Assembly: GCF_018998565.1 (NCBI RefSeq)
Contig: NZ_JAHNZO010000010.1
Location: 124,001 to 188,000 of the forward strand
Reading direction: 5' to 3'
Source: Paenibacillus oleatilyticus
GTDB taxonomy: Bacteria > Bacillota > Bacilli > Paenibacillales > NBRC-103111
DNA: 64,000 nucleotides
Shown here: positions 1 through 8,458 of the stretch, piece by piece
How the letters are laid out: each line of letters opens with the position of its first letter
Position numbering within the stretch: position 1 is the first letter of the stretch
Translations under genes and position numbers: made by a program
The notes under the pieces: generated by a model
What the model was told of the DNA's origin: nothing
Database searches by the model: none
What the model saw: the letters and a program-made list of their open reading frames with translations, nothing else

Positions 1-2
1 TC

Positions 3-191
3 ATTATCGGGGAGAAGCTGCCCTTGAAGCTTGAGCTGCGGGACGAAGAGTTCGGACAGCGGCACTTCATAACGTGCGATCCTAACGGCGTCTTAATTGA
101 CGTGATCAAAATTATCCCGCCTTCGCAAGCGGAAAGCACGCAATATGCCGAGAAAGTTTGGGCGGATGACGAAGACGGAGGAGAAGCATGA
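3..191 (+). CDS. VOC (glyoxalase/bleomycin-resistance fold) protein, C-terminal part
   Basis: The window opens inside this gene; only about 62 C-terminal residues are visible. The segment reads [18 protein letters not shown], the typical last beta-strand of small VOC-superfamily proteins, with a DPNG turn followed by an I/V-D-V-I strand. Members bind a metal and act as glyoxalase-like enzymes or antibiotic-binding proteins; the substrate cannot be told from this end. The stop codon overlaps the start of the downstream AlkC-type gene in an ATGA, so the two are probably translationally coupled. The fold assignment is fairly safe; the function is open. Confidence 0.72.
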   Translation: MIGEKLPLKLELRDEEFGQRHFITCDPNGVLIDVIKIIPPSQAESTQYAEKVWADDEDGGEA

Positions 192-970
192 GCGAAACCG
201 CAGCCTTGAAGCATTACTTCGGGGCCGAGCTGGCGCATCGGCTGTCCGGTCTGATCCAGCCTCATGCTTCGGGCTTTCCTGCGCAAGCTTTTGCCGATTC
301 CGTGGCCGAGCAGGTGGGACCGCTGGAGCTGAAAGGCAGAGTCGCGGTCATAGCCGATGAGCTGCGGAAAGCATTGCCTCCGAATTATCCGGAGGCTTTG
401 CGCATTCTGTTAAACATTCTCGGACCGGAAAATGAAACCGAGGAAGGCATGTTTAAGAACGGATATTTTTTAATGCCTGTTGCCTATTTCGTGGAAAAAT
501 ACGGGCTGCCGCATTTCGGGCTTTCTATGGAGGCGCTCTACGAAATCACCAAACGACATACGTCGGAATACGCGATACGCCCTTATTTGGAGCACCATTT
601 GGAGGATAGCTTGCGCCTGATGAACGGCTGGACTCATGATCCCAGCCTTCATGTGCGCCGCCTTGTCAGCGAGGGAACCCGTCCGCGTCTTCCTTGGGCC
701 AAACGAATCGGAGTCCTCCGGGGAGACCCCGCGTGCAACCTGGCTCTGCTGGAGCCGCTGATAGACGATCCTACCTTATACGTCAGGAAATCGGTCGCCA
801 ATCATTTGAACGATTTGACGAAAGACCACCGGGAGATTACGATAAACTGGATTCGGGATCGATTGAACCGCGGAGGGAAGCACGTCGTTTGGATCGCCCG
901 GCACGGGTTGCGTTCACTGGCGAAATCCGGAGACCAAGAAGTATTGGAGCTGCTGAGAAACTTCGACTAA
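188..970 (+). CDS. alkC: AlkC-type DNA alkylation repair HEAT-repeat glycosylase
   Basis: The 260-residue protein matches the alkylation-repair HEAT-repeat family (AlkC/AlkD) in length and layout: an all-helical sequence with repeats in the second half, for example around residues 150-250 where Asp-Pro-starting helices recur ([35 protein letters not shown]). The phrase [13 protein letters not shown] followed by W is characteristic of this family. These enzymes excise positively charged alkylpurines (3-methyladenine type) from DNA. The ATG overlaps the preceding VOC gene by 4 bp. I favour AlkC over AlkD because of these motifs and the length of about 255, but the two are hard to separate by eye. 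Confidence 0.78.
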   Translation: MSETAALKHYFGAELAHRLSGLIQPHASGFPAQAFADSVAEQVGPLELKGRVAVIADELRKALPPNYPEALRILLNILGPENETEEGMFKNGYFLMPVAYFVEKYGLPHFGLSMEALYEITKRHTSEYAIRPYLEHHLEDSLRLMNGWTHDPSLHVRRLVSEGTRPRLPWAKRIGVLRGDPACNLALLEPLIDDPTLYVRKSVANHLNDLTKDHREITINWIRDRLNRGGKHVVWIARHGLRSLAKSGDQEVLELLRNFD

Positions 971-1005
971 CCGGGCAGACGAACCGGAAGGAGGGAGCAT
1001 TGTTT

Positions 1006-1590
1006 GTGAAAAAAAATAGAGAAGAAACCGACGAAACGATTCGCAAGCTGATCGCCATTGCCAGAAGGCACTTTACGGAAAAAGGGTATGCGGATTCCGC
1101 TCTGGAAGAGATTGTAAGCGAGGCGATGCTGACGCGGGGGGCACTCTACCATCATTTTGGGAATAAAAAAGGATTGTTTCACGTCGTTCTGGAAGCGGTG
1201 CAGAAGGAGGTCGCGGAGCAGGTTGAGGCGGAGGCATCCCAAAGCGACGATGTGTGGGAGCAGCTGTTGTTCGGGTGCCGCGCCTTCGTTAAGGCGGCGT
1301 TAGAACCCCGGAGCCAACGGATTCTGCTGATCGATGGCCCTGCCGTGTTAGGCTGGGACGTCTGGCGCAAAATGGATCAGCAGCATTCGATGCGGCTGCT
1401 GCGCGGGCAGCTTCAAATGATGAAAGAGCAAGGGTGCTTCCGGCCTGCATCCATCGAGGCCATGACGCATTTTGTATCGGGCGCACTGAACGAATCGGCG
1501 CTCTGGATTGCGCAGATGCCGGATCAGCGGCAAGCGCTGGAGGAGACCATGACGGTCATTGCCTTATTGGTGGAGGGGCTCAAGCGGTAA
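1006..1590 (+). CDS. TetR/AcrR-family transcriptional regulator
   Basis: An N-terminal helix-turn-helix spans residues 10-55 (IAIARRHFTEKGYADSAL, then LTRGALYHHFGNKKGLF), the standard TetR DNA-binding domain. It is followed by an all-helical ligand-binding domain of ordinary length, about 194 residues in total. The AAGGAGGG at 988-995 serves either GTG at 1006 (chosen) or TTG at 1000; the longer open frame back to 694 only runs through the AlkC gene in another phase. The gene follows alkC by 35 bp and is probably co-transcribed with it. The target is unknown; a TetR-like palindrome lies at 5618-5637, but nothing links it to this regulator. Confidence 0.85.
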   Translation: MKKNREETDETIRKLIAIARRHFTEKGYADSALEEIVSEAMLTRGALYHHFGNKKGLFHVVLEAVQKEVAEQVEAEASQSDDVWEQLLFGCRAFVKAALEPRSQRILLIDGPAVLGWDVWRKMDQQHSMRLLRGQLQMMKEQGCFRPASIEAMTHFVSGALNESALWIAQMPDQRQALEETMTVIALLVEGLKR

Positions 1591-1591
1591 G

Positions 1592-1628
1592 CCAAAAGAT
1601 CGTTCCGACAAAGGAAACGGTCTTTTGC
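1592..1628. terminator. Bidirectional intrinsic terminator
   Basis: The arms CAAAAGATCGTT and AACGGTCTTTTG form a hairpin between two convergent genes, with an A-run on one side and a T-run on the other, so it can end transcription from both. Confidence 0.75.
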
Positions 1629-1643
1629 GATGAACAGGCTACA

Positions 1644-2657
1644 TCAGTTCTTGTTCGCCTTGTTCTCTGCGGTTCTTGTCAGCAGCATGTCCACAAAGAG
1701 GTCGATCTGGTCCGTGACGGCAATCGGATCGTACCGATAAAACGTATCGAAGTCATTCATGAACAGCGTATTGTTCTTAACCGCACTCAGACCTTGCCAC
1801 ACGGACGAAGCCTGCAGCTGCTTTAAAGCTTCGCCTTTTTTCTCGGGGTCGTAGGTCGTCAGAAACATGTAGTCGGCCGCATATTTAGGCAGCACCTCCA
1901 TCGACAGCTGCACGGAACCGGTGTTGCCTTTAATCTCCGAACGGACCAAGTCCGGCATCTTCAGCCCCAGCGCGTTATACACCGTTTGGCCACCCCGTCC
2001 GGCGTTGTCTCCGAATACCCACAAGGTGCCTTTATCGGTCAGCTCGTAAAGCCCGACGGTGGCGTTCGGATCGATGACCCCTTTCAGCTTCTCGCGGCCT
2101 TGCGCCGCCTTTTGGTCGAATGCCTTGATAAATTGCTCCGCTTTTTGCGGTTCGCCGACAATATCGCCGAACAGTTTCACCGTTTCATAAATATTGGATG
2201 TCGTGCCGTAAGGGATATGTAGGGTAGGAGCGATTTTGGACAGCTCCTCATAGTTTTTGTCGTACATAACGACGATTAGGTCAGGAGCAAGCTCCAGCGT
2301 TTTCTCCACATTCACCGGCGTGCCTACGTCGACGGCGCCAGTGAGCCGCTTCTTCAGAAACGGATTGTCGAAGGTGGTAGGTTCGACGCCGACTACGTTA
2401 GCGCCTACGGACAGCAGCTCGCCGCCGTAAAAATCCGTGACGATCCGTTTAGGTTTTGCCGGGATGTTGATATTGCCTTTGACCGTGGAGAAGCTGCGGG
2501 TTGCAGCAGCAGGAGCTTCGGTGGACGACTCCTTGGCAGCCGGCTTGGCCGGGGCGGGATCGCCGGCAGTTGTTGCCGCACCGCCGCAAGCGGTGAGCAG
2601 CGTAACGAGAAGCAAATAAATGAGGCCTGCGGCCCAAAACGGTTTATTCTTAACCAT
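1644..2657 (-). CDS. Ferric-siderophore ABC transporter substrate-binding lipoprotein (FhuD/YfiY-like)
   Basis: This is an exported lipoprotein of about 337 residues. A hydrophobic signal is followed by the lipobox LTAC and a Ser/Ala/Pro-rich linker. The body reads as a class III periplasmic-binding fold: KRIVTDFYGGELLSVGANVVGVEP at the first lobe, LELAPDLIVVMYD, and the long helix after GEPQKAEQFIKAFDQKAAQ. These are typical of Fe3+-hydroxamate or catecholate binding proteins that deliver to a FecCD-type importer. No permease or ATPase is adjacent, so it is an orphan here. ATG at 2657 follows GGAGGG with a 5-nt gap. Two Fur-box-like sites and a good promoter sit directly upstream, supporting iron-starvation expression. 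Confidence 0.85.
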   Translation of the reverse strand: MVKNKPFWAAGLIYLLLVTLLTACGGAATTAGDPAPAKPAAKESSTEAPAAATRSFSTVKGNINIPAKPKRIVTDFYGGELLSVGANVVGVEPTTFDNPFLKKRLTGAVDVGTPVNVEKTLELAPDLIVVMYDKNYEELSKIAPTLHIPYGTTSNIYETVKLFGDIVGEPQKAEQFIKAFDQKAAQGREKLKGVIDPNATVGLYELTDKGTLWVFGDNAGRGGQTVYNALGLKMPDLVRSEIKGNTGSVQLSMEVLPKYAADYMFLTTYDPEKKGEALKQLQASSVWQGLSAVKNNTLFMNDFDTFYRYDPIAVTDQIDLFVDMLLTRTAENKANKN

Positions 2658-2682
2658 GATTTCCCTCCGTGAGACCAATTAT

Positions 2683-2739
2683 TGAAAATGAGAATCATTA
2701 TCGGTAAAAATCATATCAAAAATGATTCTCAATCGTCAA
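2683..2739 (-). promoter_or_regulatory. Fur-controlled promoter of the siderophore-binding gene
   Basis: On the minus strand TTGACG (2739-2734) and TATGAT (2715-2710) are 18 bp apart, a good SigA promoter. A Fur-like sequence AATGATTCTCAAT (2721-2733) fills the spacer. A second, better one, TGAAAATGAGAATCATTATC (2683-2702), lies just after the -10. Both positions would block RNA polymerase when Fur-Fe binds. Confidence 0.8.
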
Positions 2740-2798
2740 TACAAATCGGAGGGTCTGTCTCGTTGAGCGGGCCGACGTCCTGTAGAGTGGCAGAACAA

Positions 2799-2834
2799 AA
2801 TGCAGCCCGCTCCCTGGGGAGAACGGACTGCATT
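2799..2834 (-). terminator. Probable terminator of luxS
   Basis: AATGCAG (2799-2805) pairs with CTGCATT (2828-2834), with CCG/CGG pairs inside. On the minus strand the stem is followed by TTTTGTTCTG. It lies about 50 bp past the luxS stop. Confidence 0.6.
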
Positions 2835-2883
2835 AAGGCTTGCCAGTAAAATCAATGGGTCGGCATATCCCCGCATCCCCTTG

Positions 2884-3339
2884 TTAAGCGCGGAACGGAT
2901 CGTCGCTGATGCCGGCTTGAAGTACGATTTTGGCATATTCCTGTGCACTGAATAACGAATGATCCTTATAATTGCCGCATTCCAAGGCGGAGACGGCAGG
3001 CACCGTTTCCGTTGCGACGACTTTCTTCAGCACGTTCGTCAACGCGGCGGCAACGTCCGCAGGCTCATGCTCATCCCATAGGATCAAATAAAATCCGGTT
3101 CGGCAGCCCATTGGAGAGACGTCGATGACACCCGTCAATTCGTCGCGCAAATAGGTGGCAAGCAAATGCTCCAGCGTATGTACGGCGGCCGTAGGCAGAG
3201 CCTCTTGATTCGGCTGCAGGAAACGCAGGTCATATTTCTGAATGGTGCTTCCTTTTTCGTTTTTCTCCGTACCGGCCAGACGGACGTATGGCGCTTTAAC
3301 AATGGTATGATCCAATTCGAAGCTTTCGACTTTAGCCAT
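2884..3339 (-). CDS. luxS: S-ribosylhomocysteine lyase (AI-2 synthase)
   Basis: The 151-residue protein is a complete LuxS. It cleaves S-ribosylhomocysteine to homocysteine and DPD, the precursor of autoinducer-2, in the activated methyl cycle. The zinc ligands are visible: His54 and His58 in HTLEHL (Glu57 is the catalytic base) and Cys121 in ECGNYKDHS. The catalytic Cys79 lies in MGCRTGFY. The start at ATG 3339 follows an AAGGAAG site. No other methyl-cycle gene is adjacent. No SAM riboswitch is apparent in the roughly 120 bp upstream, which is AT-rich and presumably holds its promoter. Confidence 0.97.
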   Translation of the reverse strand: MAKVESFELDHTIVKAPYVRLAGTEKNEKGSTIQKYDLRFLQPNQEALPTAAVHTLEHLLATYLRDELTGVIDVSPMGCRTGFYLILWDEHEPADVAAALTNVLKKVVATETVPAVSALECGNYKDHSLFSAQEYAKIVLQAGISDDPFRA

Positions 3340-3462
3340 GGGGTATTCTTCCTTTCGTGCATTTGTTATTCAAAGTATAACAATCGGAATTATAAGTAAA
3401 TAGGCTGGGTACAAAAATAAAGACGGTGTCAACCCAGGCCATAGCTTCGGAATTGTCGAGCC

Positions 3463-3722
3463 TTAATCCAACTCCTCATCCATCGACGTGGTTCCCCTGC
3501 ACAGCTCCGGGAACGAACGGGCAACTTGCTTGCAATCCTCATAGCCCAGATTGCCGGAATGCGCCGCCAAGATCGGATACTCGTCCTCGTTCATGTCTTC
3601 TCTCATATCCAGAATATAATGATTCCCGCAGCCGTCCATCCCGATCGAAACGGAGCCGGCCATATATTCGGAGAATTCGTACGCCAAGTTGTATTCTCTC
3701 AACTCGTTCGTAACAGCACATA
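3463..3722 (-). pseudogene. SMI1/KNR4 (SUKH) family protein, 5'-truncated remnant
   Basis: About 85 C-terminal residues of a SMI1/KNR4-fold protein survive: NELREYNLAYEFSEYM, AGSVSIGMDGCGNHY, then the DEYPILAAHSGNLG strand pattern common in SUKH proteins. SUKH proteins often act as immunity proteins against secreted toxins. The open frame continues upstream only because it reads out of frame into the MBOAT gene. The family N-terminus and any start site are missing. The join lies near 3705-3725, where the MBOAT sequence breaks off (see 3699-4679). One deletion explains both fragments. Confidence 0.65.
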
Positions 3723-4679
3723 GTTCCAGCTTGCGCCGTGCCAGAGCCCGGTCAGAAACCACACGGCAAACAGGTTGAACGCCGGATTTCGGCGGTTGCC
3801 CCCGAGCGGGATGTAGACGTAATCCCGGAAAAAGCGGCCGACCGAGATGTTCCAGCGCCTCCAGAACTCGCTTGCGCTACGGGAGACGTAAGGGTAGTTG
3901 AAATTTTCCTTGAAATGGAAGCCGAACATCCGACCGAGGCCGATCGCCATATCCGAATAGCCGGAGAAGTCGAAATAGATTTGCAGCGCGAACAAGACGA
4001 TGCCAAGCCATGCCCCCAGCAGCGAAAGCTTGCCGAGATCCCCGTCCAGGAACACGGTGGAAATGTCGGCAAGCGTATTGGCCAGCACGACTTTTTTGCC
4101 CAAGCCGACGACGAAGCGCGCGATTCCGGTGCTGAACCCTTCCAGCGTAATTCTGCGACGGCTTAGCTGCTCTTGAACGTCCGCGTAGCGGATAATCGGA
4201 CCGGCGACCAGCTGGGGAAACAGTGAAATATACAGCAGCAGCTTCGAATAGGAGCGCAGCGCCGGGGCATCTCCCCGATACACATCGACCAGGTAGGAGA
4301 TGAGGTGAAAGGTGAAGAAGGAGATGCCGATAGGAAGACCGGGATCGCGGAACGGTACGGGAAAAGGAAGGACAGGCTGAAGCGTCTGTACAAGCAAACC
4401 GGTATATTTGAAATAAACGAGCACGCCGACTTGAAAAATAAGCGCTGCGATCAGCGCGGTCTTCGCCATACGGCGGCCCCGTTCGATGAGAAGTCCCCCC
4501 GCCCAACCGACAGCCACATTCAGAAGCAGAACCCCAATCCAGAGCGGCTCCCCCCAAGCGTAAAACAGCAAAGAAAACGCGAGAAGCACGGCATTTTTGG
4601 CCTTGTCCGGGGAGCAGAAATAGAGCAGAAGCACCAGGGGAAGAAAGGCAAAAAGAAAGACGAAGCTGGAAAAGACCAC
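3699..4679 (-). pseudogene. MBOAT O-acyltransferase (AlgI/DltB-like), 3'-truncated
   Basis: Multi-pass membrane acyltransferase of the AlgI type, which moves acyl groups onto exported polysaccharides. The start GTG at 4679 behind GAGGAGG gives VVFSSFVFLFAFLPLVLLLYF, the usual MBOAT opening. Core motifs are intact: GISFFTFHLISYLVDVYRG, FPQLVAGPIIRY, DFSGYSDMAIGLG, NFNYPY, and the catalytic His region LWHGASWN. The sequence then stops after WNYVLLRTS, at about 326 residues instead of roughly 460-480, exactly where SMI1-like sequence begins. The last membrane helices are lost, and no AlgJ/AlgX-like partner is nearby. A functional product is unlikely. Confidence 0.82.
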
Positions 4680-4800
4680 GGAAGGACATCCTCCTCGGAT
4701 ATGGTTGCGATAATAGTATTTTCCTATATTGCTCCGAAATCCCATTCGCCATGCACCGGAAGAACCGGTTACGCACGGGAGAACGCCCGGTCCGGAGACG

Positions 4801-5508
4801 TTATTCTTTGTCTATGGGCTGGCGTATCCGGTCATCGTACCGGTCGATATACAACTGCCCGTTTGTGCTTCTTACGGCATAGCAGATGTCCTCGATGGCG
4901 AGGCCCCTCGCTTTGGCTTGCGAAACAAGCCATTCTTCGCTGATATGGTTTTGATGCAGGTTGTTGGAAATAATCTGCCCGTCCATCATAAGCTCAACCG
5001 GAAACGACTGCTTGTTCATCTGCAGATTCATATCTCTGCGCGTCACGGGAAGGTATTCCGGTTTGCGCAGCACGGTGATCTTCCCGTTCAGCTCTAGCAC
5101 GGCATATTGCACTTCTTCGATATTAAAAATATTTTTTTCCCTGAGCTCCTGATTTAAGGTATCCATCGTCATTTTCAGCTTGCGCATATTGCTTTTCAGA
5201 ATTTTTCCGTCTTCCATCAGGACGGTCGGCTGACCGGAGACCCATTTGCGAATCGTCCGGCTCTTAAGCGCCAGAGCCATCACCAAATAGGCAATGCCGC
5301 TGAACGTGACGATGCCGATCAGCACCTGCCATCCGTTCATGGATGTATTAAGAGATAAATTCGCGGTCATAGCGCCCAAGGTAATCGTTGCGACAAAATC
5401 ATGATACGTCATCCGGGAAATCGTCGATTTTCCAAGAATGCGGGTAATGATCATCATGACGATGAATGCCGCGGTAGACCTCATTAACGTATCGACAATA
5501 TGGGCCAT
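4801..5508 (-). CDS. DUF421 (YetF/YcaP-like) membrane protein
   Basis: A 235-residue protein with three N-terminal membrane segments (about residues 8-25, 35-55, 60-80), including the family phrase RILGKSTISRMTYHDFVATITLG, followed by the soluble C-terminal domain with QPTVLMEDGKILKSNMRKLKMT and YAVLELNGKITVL. That domain is duplicated in this family. Its role is not established; in Bacillus several paralogues are expressed in spores. ATG at 5508 is preceded by AAGGAGGTC at ideal spacing, so the upstream in-frame codons are not used. It stands alone and divergent to the ABC operon. Confidence 0.85.
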   Translation of the reverse strand: MAHIVDTLMRSTAAFIVMMIITRILGKSTISRMTYHDFVATITLGAMTANLSLNTSMNGWQVLIGIVTFSGIAYLVMALALKSRTIRKWVSGQPTVLMEDGKILKSNMRKLKMTMDTLNQELREKNIFNIEEVQYAVLELNGKITVLRKPEYLPVTRRDMNLQMNKQSFPVELMMDGQIISNNLHQNHISEEWLVSQAKARGLAIEDICYAVRSTNGQLYIDRYDDRIRQPIDKE

Positions 5509-5617
5509 GCCCGACCTCCTTATCCTCAAGCTACGGATTCTCGACTGCTCCATAGTATCGCCATCGGCTGGCGGGTTAATTCCAGAATAGGGAAGACAAA
5601 TCCAAATCAACCGGACG

Positions 5618-5637
5618 AATCAACCGTTCGGTTGATT
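5618..5637. promoter_or_regulatory. TetR-type palindromic operator upstream of the ABC exporter operon
   Basis: AATCAACCGTTCGGTTGATT has 9-bp perfect arms around TT. The left half-site AATCAACCG is repeated at 5605-5613. Such CCGNNCGG palindromes are typical TetR-family operators. It lies about 47 bp before the ABC ATPase start. Confidence 0.55.
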
Positions 5638-5683
5638 TGCTTTTTAACCGCTCCTTCTAAGATAGAAGTAAGGAGTGAGGAAT

Positions 5684-6634
5684 ATGCAGGAAACAACGAA
5701 ACCGATTCTCGAAGTCAGCGGTCTAACCAAGCGCTTCAAGGCGCATCAAGCGTTAAAAGGGATATCATTTGCCGTGTACCCGGGGGAAATTCTTTGCTTT
5801 CTCGGTCCGAACGGCGCAGGCAAAAGCACGACGATCCATATTCTTTCGACGGCGTTGCAAGCGGACGCGGGCGAAATCCGTTTTCGCGGAACGCCGGTAG
5901 CGCAGGAGACGAACGGCTTGAAGCGCAGTATCGGAATCGTGCCGCAGGATCTGGCGATTTACGAAGAAATCTCGGCCGAGCAGAACGTGCGCTTCTTCGC
6001 TTCGCTGTATGGGCTGAGGGGAAAGGAGCTGCAGGAGCGGACGGAAGAAGCGCTTGCTTTCGTCGGCTTGTCCGACCGCAAAGACGACAAGCCGAAGACA
6101 TTCTCAGGCGGGATGAAGCGCCGGCTGAACATCGCCTGTGCGATCGCTCATCAACCGGAAGTGATTGTCATGGATGAGCCGACGGTCGGCATCGATCCGC
6201 AATCGCGCAACCATATTCTGGATTCGATCCGTCAGCTGCGCGAGCAAGGCGCGACGATCTTATACACGACGCATTATATGGAAGAGGTTGAGGAAATCTC
6301 CACCCGCATTATGATTATCGATCATGGCGAAATCATCGCATCCGGAACCAAGGAAGAGCTGAAGGACCGGTTGGCCAGCGAGAAGCTGTACGAAATTGTC
6401 GTCGACAGGACCGACGGCTTGAATCCGGACGATCTCTACGGAATCAGCGGGGTGAAGCAGGTAAGAACAGTTGACAACTTGCTGCGCATCATGACCGTAA
6501 GCGGAATCGACAATCTGGATCAGATCATCGTCCATCTGATGCAAAGCGGCATCAAAATCCAACACTTGACGAGTTCTGCGGCGAGCCTGGAGTCCGTGTT
6601 CCTGCAAATGACCGGACGCAAGCTGCGGGATTAG
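5684..6634 (+). CDS. ABC-2 type exporter, ATP-binding protein
   Basis: A cytoplasmic ATPase of about 316 residues. Walker A is GPNGAGKST (around residue 43), the Q-loop is VPQD, the signature is FSGGMKRRLN, Walker B with the catalytic Glu is VIVMDEPTVGID, and the switch His is in YTTHYMEE. A DrrA/CcmA-like C-terminal extension (IMIIDHGEIIASGTKEELK onward, about 100 residues) follows. ATG at 5684 has AAGGAG eight bases upstream. It is the first gene of an operon with two ABC-2 permeases and probably powers export of a drug, lipid or peptide. The palindrome at 5618 suggests control by a TetR regulator. Confidence 0.93.
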   Translation: MQETTKPILEVSGLTKRFKAHQALKGISFAVYPGEILCFLGPNGAGKSTTIHILSTALQADAGEIRFRGTPVAQETNGLKRSIGIVPQDLAIYEEISAEQNVRFFASLYGLRGKELQERTEEALAFVGLSDRKDDKPKTFSGGMKRRLNIACAIAHQPEVIVMDEPTVGIDPQSRNHILDSIRQLREQGATILYTTHYMEEVEEISTRIMIIDHGEIIASGTKEELKDRLASEKLYEIVVDRTDGLNPDDLYGISGVKQVRTVDNLLRIMTVSGIDNLDQIIVHLMQSGIKIQHLTSSAASLESVFLQMTGRKLRD

Positions 6635-6648
6635 GAGGGGGTTGGGAG

Positions 6649-7395
6649 ATGTATTCGTTTTATGTTATTTGGAAGCGGGACTTCATCAATCTGGCGCTCA
6701 ATCCGGTTCTTCTGTTGATCAATACGGTATTTCCGCTGGTGCTTGTGCTTGTCCTCGGTTATTTGAGCAGCGGCGCATACAGCGGCGAAGCCATGAACGG
6801 CTACGATTATTACGGCGTGACGATCATGGTGTACACGGCCGTGAACGTATCGATGACGGCCGCGAACAGCTTTATGGAACGGACCCTCAAGTCGAGCAAT
6901 CTGCGCATTTTGTACTCGCCGATCCCGCGTGCCTTCGTCTACCTCTCGAAAATGACGGCGACGCTCCTGTTTTGCGGCCTATCTATGCTCATCACGTTGG
7001 CCGTACTGAACTGGGGAATGGGCGTTCATCTGGGCGGTGCGGACATCGGGTATGTGGCCGTACTGTTGCTTTTGCTGATGCTCATGTCGGCTGCGCTCGG
7101 CGTTTGGCTGTGCTGTTTGTTTAAAAGCGAAGAGGCATCAAACAAATTATTAAGTATGGTCAACAATGTGCTTGCTCTTCTCGGCGGCTTGTTTTTCCAG
7201 TTGGACGGACTCGGCGAAACGGTAGCGAAGGCGTCCTGCTTCTCCCCGGTGAAATGGGTATCGGAAGCGATATTCCGTATCATCTACGATCATGATCCCG
7301 CATTGTTTGCGACGGCCGCCGCGGTGATGCTGGGTGTAACCGCGCTGCTGCTGCTTGGCTGCAAACTGACCTTCAAGACGGAGGATTACGTATGA
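6649..7395 (+). CDS. ABC-2 type exporter permease
   Basis: A 248-residue integral membrane protein with about six hydrophobic helices (first at LALNPVLLLINTVFPLVLVLVLGYL), matching the ABC-2 permease fold. The re-entrant PIPRAFVYLSKM and FSPVKWVSEAI segments are typical of drug- or lipid-exporting ABC-2 subunits. It starts 14 bp after the ATPase and ends in an ATGA overlap with the next permease. The two permeases probably form a heterodimer with the ATPase. The substrate is unknown. Confidence 0.87.
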   Translation: MYSFYVIWKRDFINLALNPVLLLINTVFPLVLVLVLGYLSSGAYSGEAMNGYDYYGVTIMVYTAVNVSMTAANSFMERTLKSSNLRILYSPIPRAFVYLSKMTATLLFCGLSMLITLAVLNWGMGVHLGGADIGYVAVLLLLLMLMSAALGVWLCCLFKSEEASNKLLSMVNNVLALLGGLFFQLDGLGETVAKASCFSPVKWVSEAIFRIIYDHDPALFATAAAVMLGVTALLLLGCKLTFKTEDYV

Positions 7396-8375
7396 GAACG
7401 CTCATCGATCTTTATATGAACAATTTTCGTCGGATGTGGAGCCGCAAAGGCGTGCTGCTGCTCGTTCTGGCGTTTTCGCTGCTGGCCTTGTCGCTGGCCG
7501 TCTACTTTACCGCGAAATTCGAGGTGCGGGGGCATTTGGGTTGGATCGGGAACGGGGCGTCGGAAGCCGTTCGGCCGCAAGGTTTCCAGGTGACCGAGCT
7601 GAAGGAGGTTCCCCGCAAGTCGGCTTTGGTACGCGGGCAGTATGACGCCATCGTCTTCGATGAGGGAAACGGGCAGTACCGGATCGAAACGTTCAAAAGC
7701 GAGGAATTTCGGCAGCTTGTGCTGCAAGCTATCCAGCATCCCAAGCAAGTGCCGCCGGACCCGTCGAAGCGGGGCGTCGGAACGAATGTCGCCGGCTTCC
7801 TCCTGATGTTTCTGATGCTGGAAGGGCTGATGTTTATGAATTTGTTCACGGAGGACAAGGAAAGCGGCACGTTCAAGCGGGTGATCGTATCGTCCGTCGG
7901 AATCGGGCGGTATATGGCCGCGCAAGCCCTCTTTACTTTTTCGTTTGTGTATGTGCCGACCTATGCGACGATTGCCGTGATCAAGCTGGCGTTCGGGTTG
8001 GACATCGGGTTCTCGCTAGCCGCGTACGCCGGACTCTTGGCCGTCCCTGTAGCTCTCGGAACTGCCTTTGCCTGGTTTCTTCTGACCTGTGTCGAAAAGC
8101 TGGATAACGCCATGCCGCTGGCGTCGACGATCATTTTGCTCACCTCGCTGTTATCGGGGAGCTTCGGCAGCAGAACGGGGGGATATGGGACCATGTATTG
8201 GATCACCGGCCTGCTTCCGCAAAAACGCTTCCTTGAACTGGTCAGCGGTCTTGAGCGGAACGAGGGGATATCCGCTTATGCGGTTCAGCTCGGGTACGTG
8301 CTCGCCTTGACGCTTATTCTGCTTCTGGCCGGACTCGCGGTCGTCCGGCGCCGTGTTCGCGAAGGCTGCTACTAA
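7392..8375 (+). CDS. ABC-2 type exporter permease with large extracytoplasmic loop
   Basis: A 327-residue ABC-2 permease. One N-terminal helix (residues about 15-37) is followed by an extracytoplasmic domain of roughly 100 residues, then five helices from GFLLMFLMLEGLMF onward, with TEDKESGTFKRVIVSSV between them. This is the YhgE/NatB-like architecture. It overlaps the preceding permease by 4 bp. Together with 5684-6634 and 6649-7395 it forms a complete exporter. The following regulator gene starts 83 bp later, close enough for shared transcription. Confidence 0.87.
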   Translation: MRTLIDLYMNNFRRMWSRKGVLLLVLAFSLLALSLAVYFTAKFEVRGHLGWIGNGASEAVRPQGFQVTELKEVPRKSALVRGQYDAIVFDEGNGQYRIETFKSEEFRQLVLQAIQHPKQVPPDPSKRGVGTNVAGFLLMFLMLEGLMFMNLFTEDKESGTFKRVIVSSVGIGRYMAAQALFTFSFVYVPTYATIAVIKLAFGLDIGFSLAAYAGLLAVPVALGTAFAWFLLTCVEKLDNAMPLASTIILLTSLLSGSFGSRTGGYGTMYWITGLLPQKRFLELVSGLERNEGISAYAVQLGYVLALTLILLLAGLAVVRRRVREGCY

Positions 8376-8458
8376 ATATCAGGTCATTTATGTTATGATA
8401 ATTTCGCGGAGCGGTGCGATGCTCCGACATGAAAGCCAGTTAGAACAGGTGGTGCGCC

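Noticed and set aside
694-1005. N-terminal extension of the TetR gene
   Set aside because: It overlaps the AlkC coding region in another phase; TetR sequence and ribosome site both begin at about 1000-1006.
2736-2948. Small minus-strand gene downstream of luxS
   Set aside because: It crosses the luxS 3' end in another frame and its terminator; no ribosome site.
3463-3762. Intact small SUKH gene
   Set aside because: Its first part is MBOAT DNA read out of frame, and the family N-terminus is missing.
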